DNA from: Beroe forskalii
Lineage: Eukaryota > Ctenophora > Nuda > Beroida > Beroidae
DNA length: 64,000 bases
Direction: 5' to 3'
Assembly: GCA_011033025.1 (NCBI GenBank)
Contig: WFMF01000366.1
Location: forward strand, 1 to 64,000
The notes beneath the pieces are model-generated. The model saw nothing but the letters and a program-made list of their open reading frames with translations. It had not been told where the DNA came from and ran no database searches. Shown piece after piece: positions 1 through 13,289 of the stretch. The position numbers were made by a program, and so were the translations under genes. Each line of letters opens with the position of its first letter. Position 1 is the first letter of the stretch.

Positions 1-419
1 CCCATTTTTGGCTTATTTTAACAAACAAACTCCTAAAAATTTTATTTTTTCGGAAAAAATGAAAATTTGGTCATTTTTGATGCTTCACCAGAACAGAGTT
101 GAATGAAAATCAAAGAAAAATCATTGCTGCTGAACTTCAAGCCTTCACTACTACTGTAAACAACTCCCAGATGATTCCAGAAGTTGAAATCATTTCTAAA
201 ATTCAACTTGAAAACAATTGGGTAAATAGCTGCATATATACAGCTATTTGCTAGACACTTATCATTAATGTGTAATGATTTTGTCGCGAAATACACCATA
301 ACACCGCGTCTGGTCTCAACTATCGTTGAAACGCGGAGTTCCGCATTAAAACTTTGAAAGTATTGAGCAGCAATAGACAATTACATGTGATCTCTATACA
401 AGAGATTCCAACACAGCAG

Positions 420-465
420 GGGCGTAGCCAGGGGAGGCGACACAGGCGGTCGCCTCCCCTTTTTG
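420..465. repeat. Short palindrome, MITE-like
   Basis: A near-perfect inverted repeat: AGGGGAGGCGAC at 430-441 pairs with the reverse complement ending at 460, with a loop of only a few bases. The preceding GGGGCGTAGCCAGG is a phrase I associate with abundant short inverted-repeat elements in marine invertebrate genomes; that link is from general knowledge, not from a search. No coding content. Confidence 0.5.
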
Positions 466-1199
466 GATAGATGATAATATGGAAATTTTGTTAATTTTGA
501 TGAATCACAGATACCACACTTCGGAGCGACGCAACATGCGTCTAATAAGCTAATTAGTGATAAGTTAACGTATCAACTATCTACCAGTAACATTAACATG
601 GCTTGGTATCATCCGGAACATTGAGCAGTGAGCTGCATTCATTCCACCATGTACTACTAAACACAAATACTCTCAAAAATCCTCGCTTGCAATTTTACAG
701 TCATCGATCAGCGAGTTGCTATATATTTGTAACACGTCTCAATATTGCGGATTCCTTTACTCCTTAGTCCACGCTACACAACAGCAGTTTTCTCTTGGTT
801 TTGTACGCATTGGTAGTCCATTCCAACATCAAACGGTATGATTTAACAATTATTGTATTTTCTTAAACGGTTTCCAGCGATTGATTTGTTCGAAGTCGCC
901 AGATATATTGCCATCATTGATATCATGGTCCCCTGGAAAAGGCGAAACTTTGAATTCAGCTTAATTTGGATTAGATCCGTGCTCACTCAGACGTTAATAT
1001 CAATACCGCTGTAGGGGTGCCCTGAGTATTCCTGTAGTATCCCAGGGCATAATGATATTCCTGTACATTCCTTTGTGGAGGAGGAGAAGGAGGAATTAAT
1101 GGTATTTTAACAATGACAGTGGTAAACCTAATTCAATGCCAGCAGTATTCCACTGTGGCATTGTATTACCTGCACTCTGTGTTGACGGTGCTCTCTGAA

Positions 1200-1520
1200 C
1201 ATGCCCACTACTCCACCCTACTCCTTCATCAAATGCTCCACCCTACTCCTTCATCAAATACTCCATCCTACTCCTTCATCAAATGCTCCACCTCATTCCT
1301 TCATCAACTACTCCACCCTACTCTTTCATCAAATACTCCAGTACTCCACCTCTTCCTTCATCAAATGCTCCACCCTACTCCTTCATCAAATACTCCACTT
1401 TACTCTTTCATCAAATGCTTTACTTTATTTCTTCATCAAATGCTCCACCTCATTCCTTCATAAAATGCTTTCCCATACTCCTTCATCAAGTGCTCCATCC
1501 TACTCCTCCATTTATTGCTT
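1200..1520. repeat. 25-bp minisatellite (about 12 copies)
   Basis: Tandem copies of roughly CTCCACCCTACTCCTTCATC plus AAATG, with point differences and some shortened units. All three plus-strand frames stay open for long stretches because the unit is pyrimidine-rich, which explains the overlapping open frames here. Unlike several arrays further right, no exon is recognisable at either edge. Confidence 0.85.
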
Positions 1521-3969
1521 GGACGCTCAATTCCCTCCTATTTTCTCTGTCTCTTCTTGATAACTGTTCAGTTCCTGCATTTAGTTCTCTGCTTAACTTT
1601 GCTAGTTGCTGCTCTGAATATTATGGTTATCGTTGTAGTTGTATATGATCATTAACTCACCACTTTGCCGTGTTATTTGAGACTGTTGTTCAAGTTATTA
1701 AATGCTGAATATACCTGAATGCACTGGTATTCGAAATTGGTCTAATTGCTATAGTATGGATATGCTCCCAGTTCTTAGCAACCAACAAAAACAATCTGCA
1801 TTTGCAGTGGGTTGCATCCTTGCGTTTTGCGATTTTGTTACTGAAGCTCCTGCCGTACATTCAAACATTCGTAATATGTTACTGTGTTAGTTACGTTTAA
1901 CAGCATTTTTAAATTAAATTCATTGTTTCCCAAAAGTCAAAAGTAAGCTCAAAAGTAATATCAAAAGCAAACTCAAAAGTAAGTTCAAAAGTAACAGCTT
2001 ATGAGCTTAACAGCTTTCCATTTTTATTATTTTATTATATAGTAACTTAATAAGATTTAGCCCATTGTTTTAAGCCTTCGCTTGGCTACGGGCGCTTGCC
2101 AGCGCCGTGATTTTGAAGGAATTGCACGTTCAGCAATGTCTTTCTATAAAAGGCAATTTCTTAAGTGAAAGAATACATTTGGTCTATTCAAAATTTCCAT
2201 AGTTATCGAGTTATCGACAATCGGTCACTTCAAACAGTTTTGTTCGTCATCTTCTGAATTCTATAAGGGCGTGCTGATAGCTGATGACTGTTTTCCACCC
2301 TCCAGATAGCACTTTAACAGGTGTATGCGCTCTTCTTGATAACACTTTATAACACTCATGGTCCTGACTCCCGTGTGACAAACATTGCTTCTACAGCTGT
2401 GATAATCCTGGTCCTGACTCCCGTACCCACAACACCCTACGCGCACGTCATCCCAACACCCAAGCTAAGCAGTGTATTCTGTGTGACAAACATTGTGTTC
2501 TGTGTGACAAACATTGCTACTACAGCTGTGTCTGAGTCGCTGAGACTAACGAAAGAACGCTCTTGAATGGTATCATAACCTTGCCAATACCCACCCTTAT
2601 ATTCAGTAACCATGATGGTAATCGAATTCTCGTCGGCAATCAATAATTATACCCAATTCATCGGTATTCGGCAGCAGAGTTTCTGGTCAACTCTTAACGT
2701 TACCACAGCGGGAAAAGGTGAAAGGTTCGTTTATATCAAACGTGTGTCTTTCGATATACGACACTGTTTACAGAAAATCACATCGTTTTATAACACAAGC
2801 TTCATCAGAAGGGCTCTTGAATTTACCTAACCTTGTATGGCCCTGTTCATTATAGCTCGAACATGATAATTTGATATCTCTAACTCCAGGTGGTCCTTGT
2901 TCTCAAAATAAAATGTCCATCATTTGATGCGGTCTCTATAATATTATCTATAAACGTAGTTTTGAAGGTCCTATGACGTCTTCTTCGGTTGCACTTTGCT
3001 CTAAGACCGTCTTTAATTTCAATACCATTGTTCTTTTAAATACAAAATGTAGTCGGTAGGCCATGGCATGCGATGTTCGGAGGACCAAAGCTTTCTATAA
3101 TTGGTAAGTGTTTTCAAAACTTCTCTTTAAACCTTTAAACGTTTTCAACTTACTCCCTAAAGTGTTTACTGTTTAGTTCTTCTCACAGCTGAGCTCCTAT
3201 TTTTAGCTGTTTCGCAGCAGCTGTGCACCTTCACATCAACTGTGTTCTTTTGTTACTAATAAAAATTCATGAACCACAAAAATTTTTGTTGCGCACCCTT
3301 GTTTTGGAGCCCATTCTTTTTGTTCACTGTGCATGATTCAGAAGATAATGTCTATGGCTCCCCTCAGATCTTTCGTGTGTTCTATTTATAAGTTTTTTTA
3401 ATCTCATACTTAAAATATCACGCAAATACGTATTTATTGCGAAATAACACACATCTAAAAACTTATAAATCATCCTTGCGTTCTGCCGAGCTCGATATGT
3501 CTTAGTATTTTCTCCGGACTTTGGCAAATTTTGAGCGACAAAGAATCTTATGGTGATTCCTCAAACGTACCCTCTCAATACTATGGTGAATGGTTCCTCT
3601 ACAAAGAATATATGAAAGACACGCGCCTATCAGGTCCATTTTGGTATACTTCCGAGGGTGTAGCCCGAGGGATGTATCTGTTTTTGATCCGCAGCCCGAA
3701 GAGGGAACGGATAAACTAATAATCAATATTGGCCCGATTAGGCAAGTGTCTATGTATCGTAGACACCGATGATTCGATGAAAACGTCAAAAGGTTCTTTA
3801 TTATGAACTTCAAGCTACAGCGTGATTAAGATTCCCAGGTATTCTGTTGATTGAGTTCGCGGTGTTTTTCAATTTAACTTCTCGACTACATCCCCCTCTT
3901 TTGTCCTGGGGTGCAATGTCCAACCAGGGGAGAGTTCTGTACTACCAAGTAACACACGTTCAATCTCCG

Positions 3970-4467
3970 TAATTCGGGGGGGGGGATCATGGATTAAGTG
4001 CAAGACACGAGGGGTACTAAGTGATTTTTTGCCCAATTTTGAAATACCACCCACCACCCCTTCAGATAATCCCATTAACTAAGTGATATTTGGCACCATT
4101 TGTAGTGACCCACCCCAAAATTAGCATAAAAACCTATCCAAGCGGCAGATTTTCCCCTGTACTAACTGATATTTGTCACTATTTGAAGGTACCCACCCCT
4201 AAAGGAGCATAAAACGCTGCAGATTGTCCCGTGTACTAACTGAAATTTAATACAATTTGTGGGGACCCACCCCAAAATTATGACGTCATCTGGCAAAAAA
4301 GTGCCCAAATATGGAAAAATATGCCATTTGGACTAAGTGATTATGATTTTCCCATAAGGTGACCACCTCAGTTAGTACAGTGGACTAAGTGATTTCGCCA
4401 AGGGCCAAACACCACCCACCCCGGCCTCGTGTCTTGCACTTAGTCCCTGTTCCCCCCCCCGCGTAAT
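3970..4467. mobile_element. Non-autonomous inverted-repeat element (about 500 bp)
   Basis: The left end reads AATTC, a G-run, then TAAGTGCAAGACACGAGG. The right end is its reverse complement: CCTCGTGTCTTGCACTTA, a C-run, then GCGTAATT. Between them are about three internal repeats of roughly 110 bp, each with 'actaactgatatt' and 'gacccaccccaaaatta'-like blocks. No transposase frame is present. This is the structure of a MITE-type DNA element with long G/C-run termini. Confidence 0.75.
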
Positions 4468-5259
4468 TAGCAGTCTATTTCCCACACACAGGCTGACTAC
4501 TGCAGTTCGTGTTTTCTCAAATATAACACGTGCTATGTTCGTGTCATTGCCGTCCGAGTTCGTGGAATCAGGTACATCTCATGTATAAACATCAGCTGTT
4601 GTAACACGTAAACAAAGGCTCGGCGCGGATTGTCTTACCTACCGTTAGCCACGTCTCTCTTGGGTTTGTATTGCTGAAGGTGTTTGAGGTTGCTGTGCCG
4701 TCTTATTTTGCATTTAACGTACATTGTTTTAGTGCTGTAGTTCCTTTTATTCCTTTCAATACCATGGTAGCACCCTTAAATAATAGGTAATTTATATGTC
4801 AGGTATCCTCATTTACTGGATAATTTCCTGAATAATCTGGCAGTGCACACGACCAACAATCCTATGGAAATATGGAAACGCTGAAATGACTTTCTTCAAA
4901 CTTTCAAATGATCTTTAATGTGCTATAAAGCGCCTCGCTAATCGAATAATGACCTATTGTACGTAGGTTATTAACGTACTAAATAAGTTTAGAGTAATAA
5001 ATCTGTAATAGCAGAATTCAACGCTTACTACGCATAATATTCGAATACAGTCGTAGTTCTGACATAAAGTTCATTATCTGTATGCGCAGTACTGCAATTT
5101 TGACTCGTATTTCAATACTACACAATACAATTCATGAATCCATATATAATAATATGCACGATTTAGAACACAACATGTGTATTTGTCAGATCACTCCCCG
5201 CATGCTTGTCTTGCCAGTCTTTGTGTTGTTCTGGTTGCTCGGTCTATTGTACTCCTGAG

Positions 5260-5600
5260 TTCGGTGTGCCCTGTTTAGCTAGTTTATAGTTTTATGGCCA
5301 CGGGTAGTTCCCTATTCCACTCAATTTCGTAGCAATGTGAAATAGCTATCTCTTTTAGGCTTTAGATTGAAATATCCTTCATTCAGTATTCTGATCTATT
5401 TCGTAGCAATATGCCCTATTTATCTGTTTTAGCTGGTAGTACTCTATTCAGCTATATTTCCTTCCAATGTGCAATATTTATCTCTTTTAGGCTTTAGCTG
5501 GAAGTGCCCTTTTTAGTATTCTGATCTATTTCTATGTGCCCTATTTATCTATTCTTTGCTGGTAGTACTCTATTCAGCTATGTATTTCGTAGAGGGTTGT
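5260..5600. repeat. Degenerate repeats, period about 110-120 bp
   Basis: Blocks such as 'ttcgtagcaat', 'tatttatctcttttaggctttag', 'agtattctgatctatttc' and 'tggtagtactctattcagcta' recur two or three times in the same order. The copies have diverged. No coding signal is visible. Confidence 0.5.
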
Positions 5601-7786
5601 CTTATTTATTGACTCTACTTCGCACATAGTCAACATTGCTTTACTTTGTAGCTATTCCCAACCTAACTATAAGCTTATAAGCAAACTGATGTTTTCTGAG
5701 CTGAAAAATATCATGGAAATCTTAGCATACAAGTTCTAAAATTAGTGTCACTCGTTGCACCTGCCCCTGTTTTGTTATTCTTTCTACGTGTTTAGTCTAA
5801 ACGTGCTGCTCTAATATCACGTGATATGTTCAGATGTCGCTCTTGAGGAGCTGCCAGAGACTATAATACAGTGTTATATAAAGTGTTTGTGTGTTTGTGT
5901 GTATGTATGTGTGTGTGTTTTATAACAGTGCGTTATGTAGAATCTCTGCTTGTTATGCTCCTGATAGTTATCATATTATACGGTGGTATTGTAATATTTT
6001 ATGCTTCTTGTTGTAATATATTATGTGTTATATATGTGTGTTGTTGCTTGTGTTTGTTATTCCTCCACAACATCCTCAATTTATAACAATGCTCCACCCA
6101 TGGAACTGTGCGTGTGTTTGCTATTTTGGAATGGGTTACCGGGAGTTTTGCTTGTTTTATTAATTGTTTAACCGCTGTATAAGGATGATATGTTCGTACT
6201 TGATATATCTAAATATTCTTGACTTTGAGATTCGAGAAGAATTTCAGAAAAAGTGCTTGCAAGAAAATACATCATGATTTATTTGATCTGGTGTTCGTTA
6301 TGTTCCCTATAACATGAGTATAACATGCTAGTTTGTTAGCAGTTAGGCTATTACCAGTCTGCAGATCATTGTACACAATACAGACGATAGGTGCGCGTTA
6401 AAGCGTTAACAACTGATAACCGGTACATTTCCCAATCTAATACCCGGGCGGTATAATAGGTTACTCTTGGAGTAATACGATAGTTTAAAAACACTCGTTA
6501 TCTCTCCCCCTGTTCTCCTGCACAGCTTTATGTTATGTAAATTGTACACTGCTGACTGCATTTGACTATCACTGGATATATCACTGTATAATATGGTTTT
6601 GATTTACTCTCTTCTTCAACTTGGACGCTTTAACCCTAAAAGTTGGCATAGTTTAATTCATACTGTGCGACATACTGTGTGATCCCTGGATAGTTTCTTG
6701 CATCCATCACGTCTTGCTTTTGCGTTTGATTCTATACCCAAACAATTTCTATTTCCACTGCTGAACTTCACCAGCTGTGGAAATTGTTTTTAATTTTACG
6801 TGCCCTCACTTCAGCTCCTAGATTCATTTCTGCCGAAGAATTTTTTGTCCTATTCCGATAGATTCGGATAGATTTCTGATTAAATATTTGGTGTTGTATT
6901 TTTTCTCCTTTTTTGGCACTCATGCCCATCATCGTCATTAAATTATTGTGATGATTTTGTGTGATGATTTCATCTACCTTGAATTTTGTAACCTTGAATG
7001 GAGTGACATAGTTAAATTAGATTTTGTAACAACCGCTTGTGAGTTGTCTCGTATAACATTAGATTTCAAAATATTCAAATACCTAAATAAAATATAAAAT
7101 ATTCAAATACCTAAATAAAATATTTGATCCATGTTTAGGTCGTCGATATTTTCCATGTTATAATAGTCTCTACGTGTTATGTGGTTCAATTTCTCCGGAA
7201 ATTAATCCCCGAAATCCATTTTGATTGCCCGGCTGATTAAAATGTTTCCGAATTATAAAATCACAGTAATAATAGTATCATTGATTTTAGTGGGGAAATG
7301 TTTCAATTATTCATCGATGCTCTGCTCTTATTATTTTAACTGTCAAGATGGAATTTTTCATCTGTTTTACTGTCACTGCCGTATGTCTATTTACAACACA
7401 ATTATATTCATCTATTGACTTACTAATTTAGCTCACAGACCGGCACTATCGTTTCCTGAAGATCGTATTTCAAAACCGACCGTTTTTCATTACAGAATTT
7501 AGTTTTAAGTTGTTTATGCCAACGTTTACTTGATTTTTTATTTTGACCAGCTTTGACTCGTCAACACTCGCCATATTGTAAATTGTTACACTACCGCATA
7601 GCCCTATTGGCCGATTGTATTAATTATGAAAATGCACTTTGGACCGCGTACATTGCCCATCGTCATACAATGTATACATTGTATACTTTTCAATACAATG
7701 TATGGATTATTATAAATTGTACGTTATTTTGACTGTACACACTGTAGCTTGTGAGTTTGGGATGTAGACCGCATGAGAACATACAG

Positions 7787-8456
7787 CTGGTGACCAATAC
7801 AGCTCTGAGAGAAGAAGACAGACAGTACTTACAGATAGTGTGTCTGTGCTGTGAAGGAAGACAGACAGCATTTAGAGAGTGTCTGTTTGGTTGTCATGGA
7901 ATGAATGGCCAATGGGAGCTCCTGAAACGCAGACGATCCAGTACCGTCAGCTTCAAATCCCTCAATAAAATACCCGGAGATGGCAACAAGCCAGGTATAT
8001 ACATTATACACAGTACACGATGATATTCCTGATTGTACACAGTACATTATATACATTACACACAGTACATTGTACATAGAATGTCAAGTAGACTGTCTCT
8101 GTGGTTATAGTACACTAGTTACTGTCAAATATAATAAAGATTCTATTGTCTTACTTATGGAGAATTTCTAGCTTGTGTACAACTAATTCTAGCATTTGGT
8201 AATTTAGTAATACATTTCAGAGGCAAGTATACACAAATGTAAATCTAACTATACACAGTTTATACATTACACGTTGTACCACAGTGTACGACCCATGTGC
8301 GTGATAAAATGTGAATGATACAATTGAAATGAACGGCTAATAGTTTCGTGATGCTATTGAGGAGTACAAATGATAATGATCTGCAAGTACCTCCTCCTTC
8401 CCCTTCTCTCTGTTTCTCTAACAGATGGGCCATATTCCAATACACCTGTGAACTAA
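7787..8456 (+). CDS. Probable last two exons of an unrecognised gene
   Basis: I infer an exon at 7787-7994 (an alternative acceptor lies at 7835) ending CCAG|GTATAT in phase 1. A short terminal exon at 8425-8456 follows the acceptor TCTCTAACAG. Joining them gives ...RRRSSTVSFKSL...GDGNKPDGPYSNTPVN and a stop. Exon A is Cys- and Arg-rich, and an RRRSS cluster looks like a kinase site. The hydrophilic C-terminus would fit the cytoplasmic tail of a membrane receptor, but this is a guess and I do not recognise the family. AATAAA at 8803-8808 could be its poly(A) signal. Support comes from GC content above the surroundings, good splice signals and matching phase. Upstream exons are not identified. 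Confidence 0.4.
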
Positions 8457-10760
8457 CGACGCGCCCAAGACCGACCCGTCATTTGCCTGAGTTACAGAGG
8501 CATACTCCATCGTTGAGTGTTTAGCCAGGTTCTTAAAAACCATTTCCAAATTACAAAATACTCTCTTATGTACTCTCGGATACGTTTCTTCGAGTAGTAA
8601 GGGATTGTATTTGTTGTGTTCTTGTAATGCATCATTTTTGTGGTAGATCACGTGTTTCTGTAGTCTTTGATACCTGGATCATTCTATTGTGTGAAGTGTG
8701 GTGTGTAGAATGTAGGCTGGAGATCGTACTGGAGATAGGATCTCTTCACTACAATGACATGTCAGCTTAATTGTGTGTAGGGGCATGTTAAGTTTCTCCT
8801 CTAATAAAAAGGAGTCATGATAATAAAATGTGGATCATCACCATAACAAAAGCCATTATAAGCTTATCAGCCAATCTACCCCCTACACCTCGACTTGTAA
8901 GATCTATATAACCATCCAACAATAATGGTAATGATGGTAATAATGGCAATGTAATTCCTGCAATTCTGTTGGTATTTAACGTTTACTTTGCAATTTAATA
9001 GTTTGTGGTATTGGCATTATTACTTCCTCCTTTTAGTAGAACTACTCTACTCGCCCTGTGTCTCACACCACCACGGCGGCACGCCCTCTATGATATTTCC
9101 TAGTATTGGTGAGTTCAAATATTTAGTGTGCTGTAGACACCCCCCACAGTAGCTACACTCCTGCAATGGTATAATGGTATGTACCACACCTTTCTATCAG
9201 AAAACACGGTACACTCTGTGAACTGCGCGAGAGTGTTATTAATTGCAACCACTTAACATCCAAGAAGCTGCAACTATAGATACATATTTTAAATGGATTC
9301 AAACAGCTGTTACACGACACTTCATGGATTCAACCAATCAACTCGCTCCAACTGAAATCTTCATATTTTCCTGGAATCGCACAACGGCTTTACCTTGACG
9401 TCATCGATGTACTGAAAGAAATTGAAGCAGTTTATCCAAATTAGTATCATGCTTCCTGAGGCATCCGCTTTCTTGTAACTTGGTAACGCTTTCGAAATGT
9501 CTGACTTCCGCATTTCGAGGGGCTTGATAAAACCCAGGCACATGAATGCAATCATATGCCAAATCACAAGTGCAGGTCACAGTATTGGAACATTCCCAGA
9601 CCCATGCCGGTGTTAGGAAGTCATGAAAAGCAAGTCTAGAAAGCGTGTGACGTCATCGATAAAAGCAGCTAAAATACCCCCTTTCTCTCCCCCTCTGTAG
9701 TCTGTATTTGCTGATCTACGTTACATACCCTCCCCTTTCCTCCTTCTGCAAACAGTGTATCTACCATCTCACTCCTCAGTCAACCCTTCCGTTGGAGTAG
9801 CGTTACTGTGCTGCGTTACTGTGACCTTCTGCACCCTGCCACTCCCCCTTCCTCTCTCCCCCAACTTGTGCTACGACTCGGAGACAATCTGCTTTATCGT
9901 ACATTCGAAAAATATATATAATTTGCAATATTATTAAGTCATCTTCTTTACGACGCGAACACCTCTAATAAAATATGTCTTTGAATGATATGTAAATTTA
10001 CGGAAACGTTGGCCATATCATATTCCAGTTTTATAACATGTGTTCCAGAGTGTTTCCCACTCAACATGTGTGCGAGTGTGTGTGGTGGTGTTAGATTTTC
10101 ACTTCTATAATATTTTGTGTTCGGTGTTTGATGTTTTAGAACTGTATTTCTTCTGTGGAAGCGAGAGTTTCGTTAACTCGTGATTCCTTCCGCTCCGGTC
10201 TCTAACTGAGTCCCTAGTTCCCTCTAGTTACAGTTAGGTCTCTAGAGCTGCCTCCTCTAGTTAATTAGGTCTCTAGAGTTCCCTCCTCTACTTAATTAGG
10301 TCTGTATATCGGATTTACAATATAAGGAGGGGTGGTGGAGGAGTATGGTGAGGAGGAGAACTTCGCTTATTGGGGATGTCATTACGGAGGTGGATGCGGA
10401 GAATTGCAGCAGTGTCATGTGTCTCAACACAGGTCTTACAAGCCCACAACAACCTAGTCCTGTTCCTTGTTGTCTGTCTTACAACCCCACAACAACCTGA
10501 AAGTGTTCCTTGTTGTCTGTCTTACAACCTCACAACAACCTGAAAGTGTTCCTTGTTGTCTGTCTTACAAGCCCACAACAACCTGAAAATGTTCCTTGTT
10601 GTCTGTCTTATAACCCCACAGCAACCTGAAAGTGTTCCTTGTTTTCTGTCTTACAGCCTCACAACAACCTGAAAGTGTTCCTTGTTGTCTGTCTTACAAC
10701 CCCACAACAATCTTCGTGTTCCGTGTTGTCTGTCTTACATTCGAATCTTTGAAATCAATC
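8457..10760. other. Intergenic stretch with short tandem repeats
   Basis: No convincing coding sequence. It holds three copies of a roughly 35-bp unit with 'tctagttaattaggtctctagag' at 10205-10305 and the 43-bp array at 10430-10735. CRE-like TGACGTCA cores occur near 9398 and 9650. The open frame at 9567-9361 (minus) has no splice or start support. Confidence 0.5.
10430..10740 (+). repeat. 43-bp minisatellite upstream of DENND4
   Basis: About seven copies of a unit made of CTTACAACCCCACAACAACC, TGAAAGTGTTCC and TTGTTGTCTGT. Each copy carries a pyrimidine-rich stretch followed by TTACA; one copy reads CTTACAG. The array stops about 40 bp before a TATA-like motif and about 300 bp before the DENND4 start codon. 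Confidence 0.85.
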
Positions 10761-10764
10761 TGCT

Positions 10765-10900
10765 CTGTAATATAAAACTCGACGCATTAAGATAGTGCCG
10801 GCTTGGTCACGTGACCCAAAAATTTGGGCAGCCTGAGGAACGCCGTCTCATCTTCTGCGGACCTAAGGCGCCGGTGGGCTCGCTATAGTACGGCAATCTT
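10765..10900 (+). promoter_or_regulatory. Probable DENND4 core promoter with E-box
   Basis: TATAAAA at 10771-10777 is followed by the palindrome GGTCACGTGACC at 10805-10816 and a short GC-rich block (GGCGCCGG) up to 10870, standing out from AT-rich flanks. GTCACGTGAC is the extended E-box bound by bHLH-zip factors of the USF/MiT type. Placement just upstream of the untranslated leader and start codon suggests a promoter. The transcription start has not been seen. Confidence 0.45.
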
Positions 10901-10902
10901 TC

Positions 10903-11049
10903 GGGTTGCCTTAAGTTCCTACAAACAGTAGAATTGACAAATGATGTTTCAGGTTGCGCTGCGTTCCTACAAACAGTAGTTAACAAACTGTATTTCAGGT
11001 AGCGCTGCGTTCTTGCAACATTACCTTTCTGACAAATGTTATTACCGGA
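10903..11049 (+). repeat. Triplicated acceptor before the DENND4 start exon
   Basis: Three tandem, diverged copies of a roughly 50-bp unit begin near 10903, 10950 and 10995. The last two read TTTCAGGTTGCGCTGCGTTC and TTTCAGGTAGCGCTGCGTTC; the first has lost the AG (TTTCGGGTTGCC). The last copy lies about 45 bases before the start codon, so it could be the true 3' splice site of the start-codon exon. The pattern matches the larger splice-site arrays further downstream. Confidence 0.55.
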
Positions 11050-13289
11050 ATGGAAGGAGGAGAATCGCCCTCAGTAGCAGACTACTTTGTTGTAGCTGGA
11101 CTTGATGACAACGCTACACTTCTTCAACCTCCCGAATACGTGAGAATGAATCTATATTGTTCTGCATTCCATGTCACTGGTATTACATCATTCTCTCAAA
11201 TTAAATTGCTAGTGATGGTTGTATCAATTTTAGACTCATGTGAGACTGAATATTGGAACAAAGCCAAATCAAATAACCCGATCAGACAGTAATGAAGGGT
11301 TTAGTAACGAGTAAAAATTACAAATTACTAAACGTCATATTACACACGAGGGCCGAAGGCCCGAGTGTGTAATATGGCATTGAAAAACCGAGGCCGAAGG
11401 CCGAGGTTTTTTAATGCTGAGTTTAGTAATTTTTACGAGTTATTAAACTGAATTATGCACCGACTTTACTCGAAAAAATGGCAATATTTTCAAACACAAG
11501 GAAATGTTTTAAATTAAGATTTGAAGGTAAGTTTGCTCAACTGTGCGAAATAACTTATTACGCACTGTTCTACTGCACCATAATAAATTATTATGACCTA
11601 CAGTGCGTAATAAATCCGGATATCGGCACTACAGTGCGCAATAATTTATTGCACACGGTACCCTGGTGTCTATAGGGTTTTTGAATACATAGCATAAACA
11701 CGCCTGGAAGGTGCATGATGAATGAATAAAACGAGAGGACACATATTCAGAATTATCAGATAACTAGATTAAGTCAGAAAGGATTGTGTTAGATCAGCAA
11801 TGAAAGGGTGATTCATGAACAAGATGAACAGTGCTCGGTTACTCTGTGTACAGATCATATTGTGTAGTGTTTCATGTATTTCATAATCTACAAACTACAG
11901 TACAGAATTGCTGTAGTTTGGACCGTGCATATCTCAGGGTTAGGAGAGAACAACATAAAATGAACCAATATGTTTGAGGGGGTGCAGTCTACTGTCTACA
12001 CTCTACATGAACACACATTGCACATAATAATTAATATAAAGTATTATAGTGTAACATTTAGCAAAGTACACCCTCACCCATGAGACACACAAACACACAC
12101 ACACACACAAACACACATATCACACTCAGTAAGTTCGCACATTTCTCACCACCTCTCGTAGTGTTAATTATATCATTTCAACCGTGTACTAGATGTTACG
12201 CCCTTACTATGCGGTGTACATTTTCATGTAATTAAGAAGAAAAGCTATTAAACTCCATAAAACAGGTTAAATATCTACCTGTTTCTCTTTCTATAATTTT
12301 CTGGCAATGTATTCTATTCCAGGGTATATAAACGATTTCATACCATTATTTCAAATATCTTAGTATTTTAGATTCTCAATCTCCAATTTCATTCTGATTT
12401 ATAAGTCAGGCCCTATCTCCAATTTCACATTAGCTCAAAATCACACCATTATTCTTTGATAACCAAAACCACGCCCTTTACTGCTGAATTTGGAGGGGGA
12501 ATCTCCCGGCCACATTTAACCTCTTGTGAGTCACTAATTTGCCCCCTTAACGCAGTCACGACATTGGCCCCGGATCACTTAACCCTTGGCCTATTTCCGA
12601 CGGGGAGGATTGGCTCCCATCGCATCCATAACCCCTCTCCTACGCAGCCACGAAATCTCCCAGATTACTTACCCCTGGACAAATTCCGAAAGGGAGAGTT
12701 TACTTAGCTCTTTCCTATATCCGAAAGGGAGAGTTGACTTACCTCTGTTCTATTTCCGACAGGGAGAGTTGGCCCCCATTGTTGACCTGAAGATCGTGCT
12801 ACCCCTGGAAAACGAGCTGTGTCCTGAACCCTGGGAGTATGTGAAGCCCAGCACGGCCCTCTACCCGGCTAACTTTAACTGGGTCAACCCTGCCCAAGTT
12901 CCCGTGTACATCATCTTCCGACGGGGATACGACCTCAAACCCATCAACGAGATAGAGTGAGTTAATTACTCCTGAGATCACATGGCTCTCTGATGATTTG
13001 CAATTCAAAAGCAGTACGTTCTATTTATGTTGATTGGTTTATTTCAACAATTTAATGTTAAGTTTTCAACCAAGTACCTTCCAGCATACAATTTATCGAA
13101 CGTAAAGACCGACCAAAGCCCGAGTTCACCTACATCAAGACATCGATTGGCGGGAAGCCAGTGTCCCTGAATGGGCACCTGAACCGGCCTAACAAACACG
13201 TGTATGTTGGGTACAAAAGGGCTATGGTCAGTTCGTTCACTGACGCAGTGACAGTCCTTCACCATACTACCAGCAAAAGGGAAGACCTG
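11050..13289 (+). CDS. DENND4: DENND4 exons 1-3: N-terminus and MABP domain
   Basis: Exon 1 (11050-11139) encodes 30 residues including VADYFVVAGL and ends TAC|GTGAGA. Exon 2 (12763-12956) opens with GELAPIVDLKIVLP and carries ANFNWVNPAQVPVYIIFRRG. Exon 3 (13085-13289) has IGGKPVSLNGHL and HVYVGYKRA. These are the repeated beta-prism motifs of the MABP domain, which in DENN and ESCRT proteins is thought to contact acidic membranes. Phases run 0, 2, 0. Intron 1 contains a hairpin element, and exon 2 is preceded by degenerate copies of its own acceptor. Confidence 0.93.

Larger units (their letters stand above)
1..7786. other. Gene-poor stretch, no gene recognised
   Basis: AT-rich DNA with only short open frames of unremarkable composition. 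The longest (380-42, minus strand) lacks an ATG at its start and resembles nothing I know. The stretch holds the palindrome at 430-460, the 25-bp minisatellite at 1200-1520, an inverted-repeat element at 3970-4467, degenerate long-period repeats at 5260-5600 and T/G-rich low-complexity DNA at 5870-6080. Upstream exons of the gene that ends at 8456 may lie here but I could not identify them. Confidence 0.5.

Noticed and set aside
42..380. 112-codon minus-strand frame at the left edge
   Set aside because: It starts at TTG, matches no family I know and lacks splice signals. It could be a transposon scrap.
5871..6086. Cys/Val-rich 71-codon frame resembling membrane helices
   Set aside because: T/G-rich low-complexity DNA; hydrophobic codons are expected by composition and there is no start or splice context.
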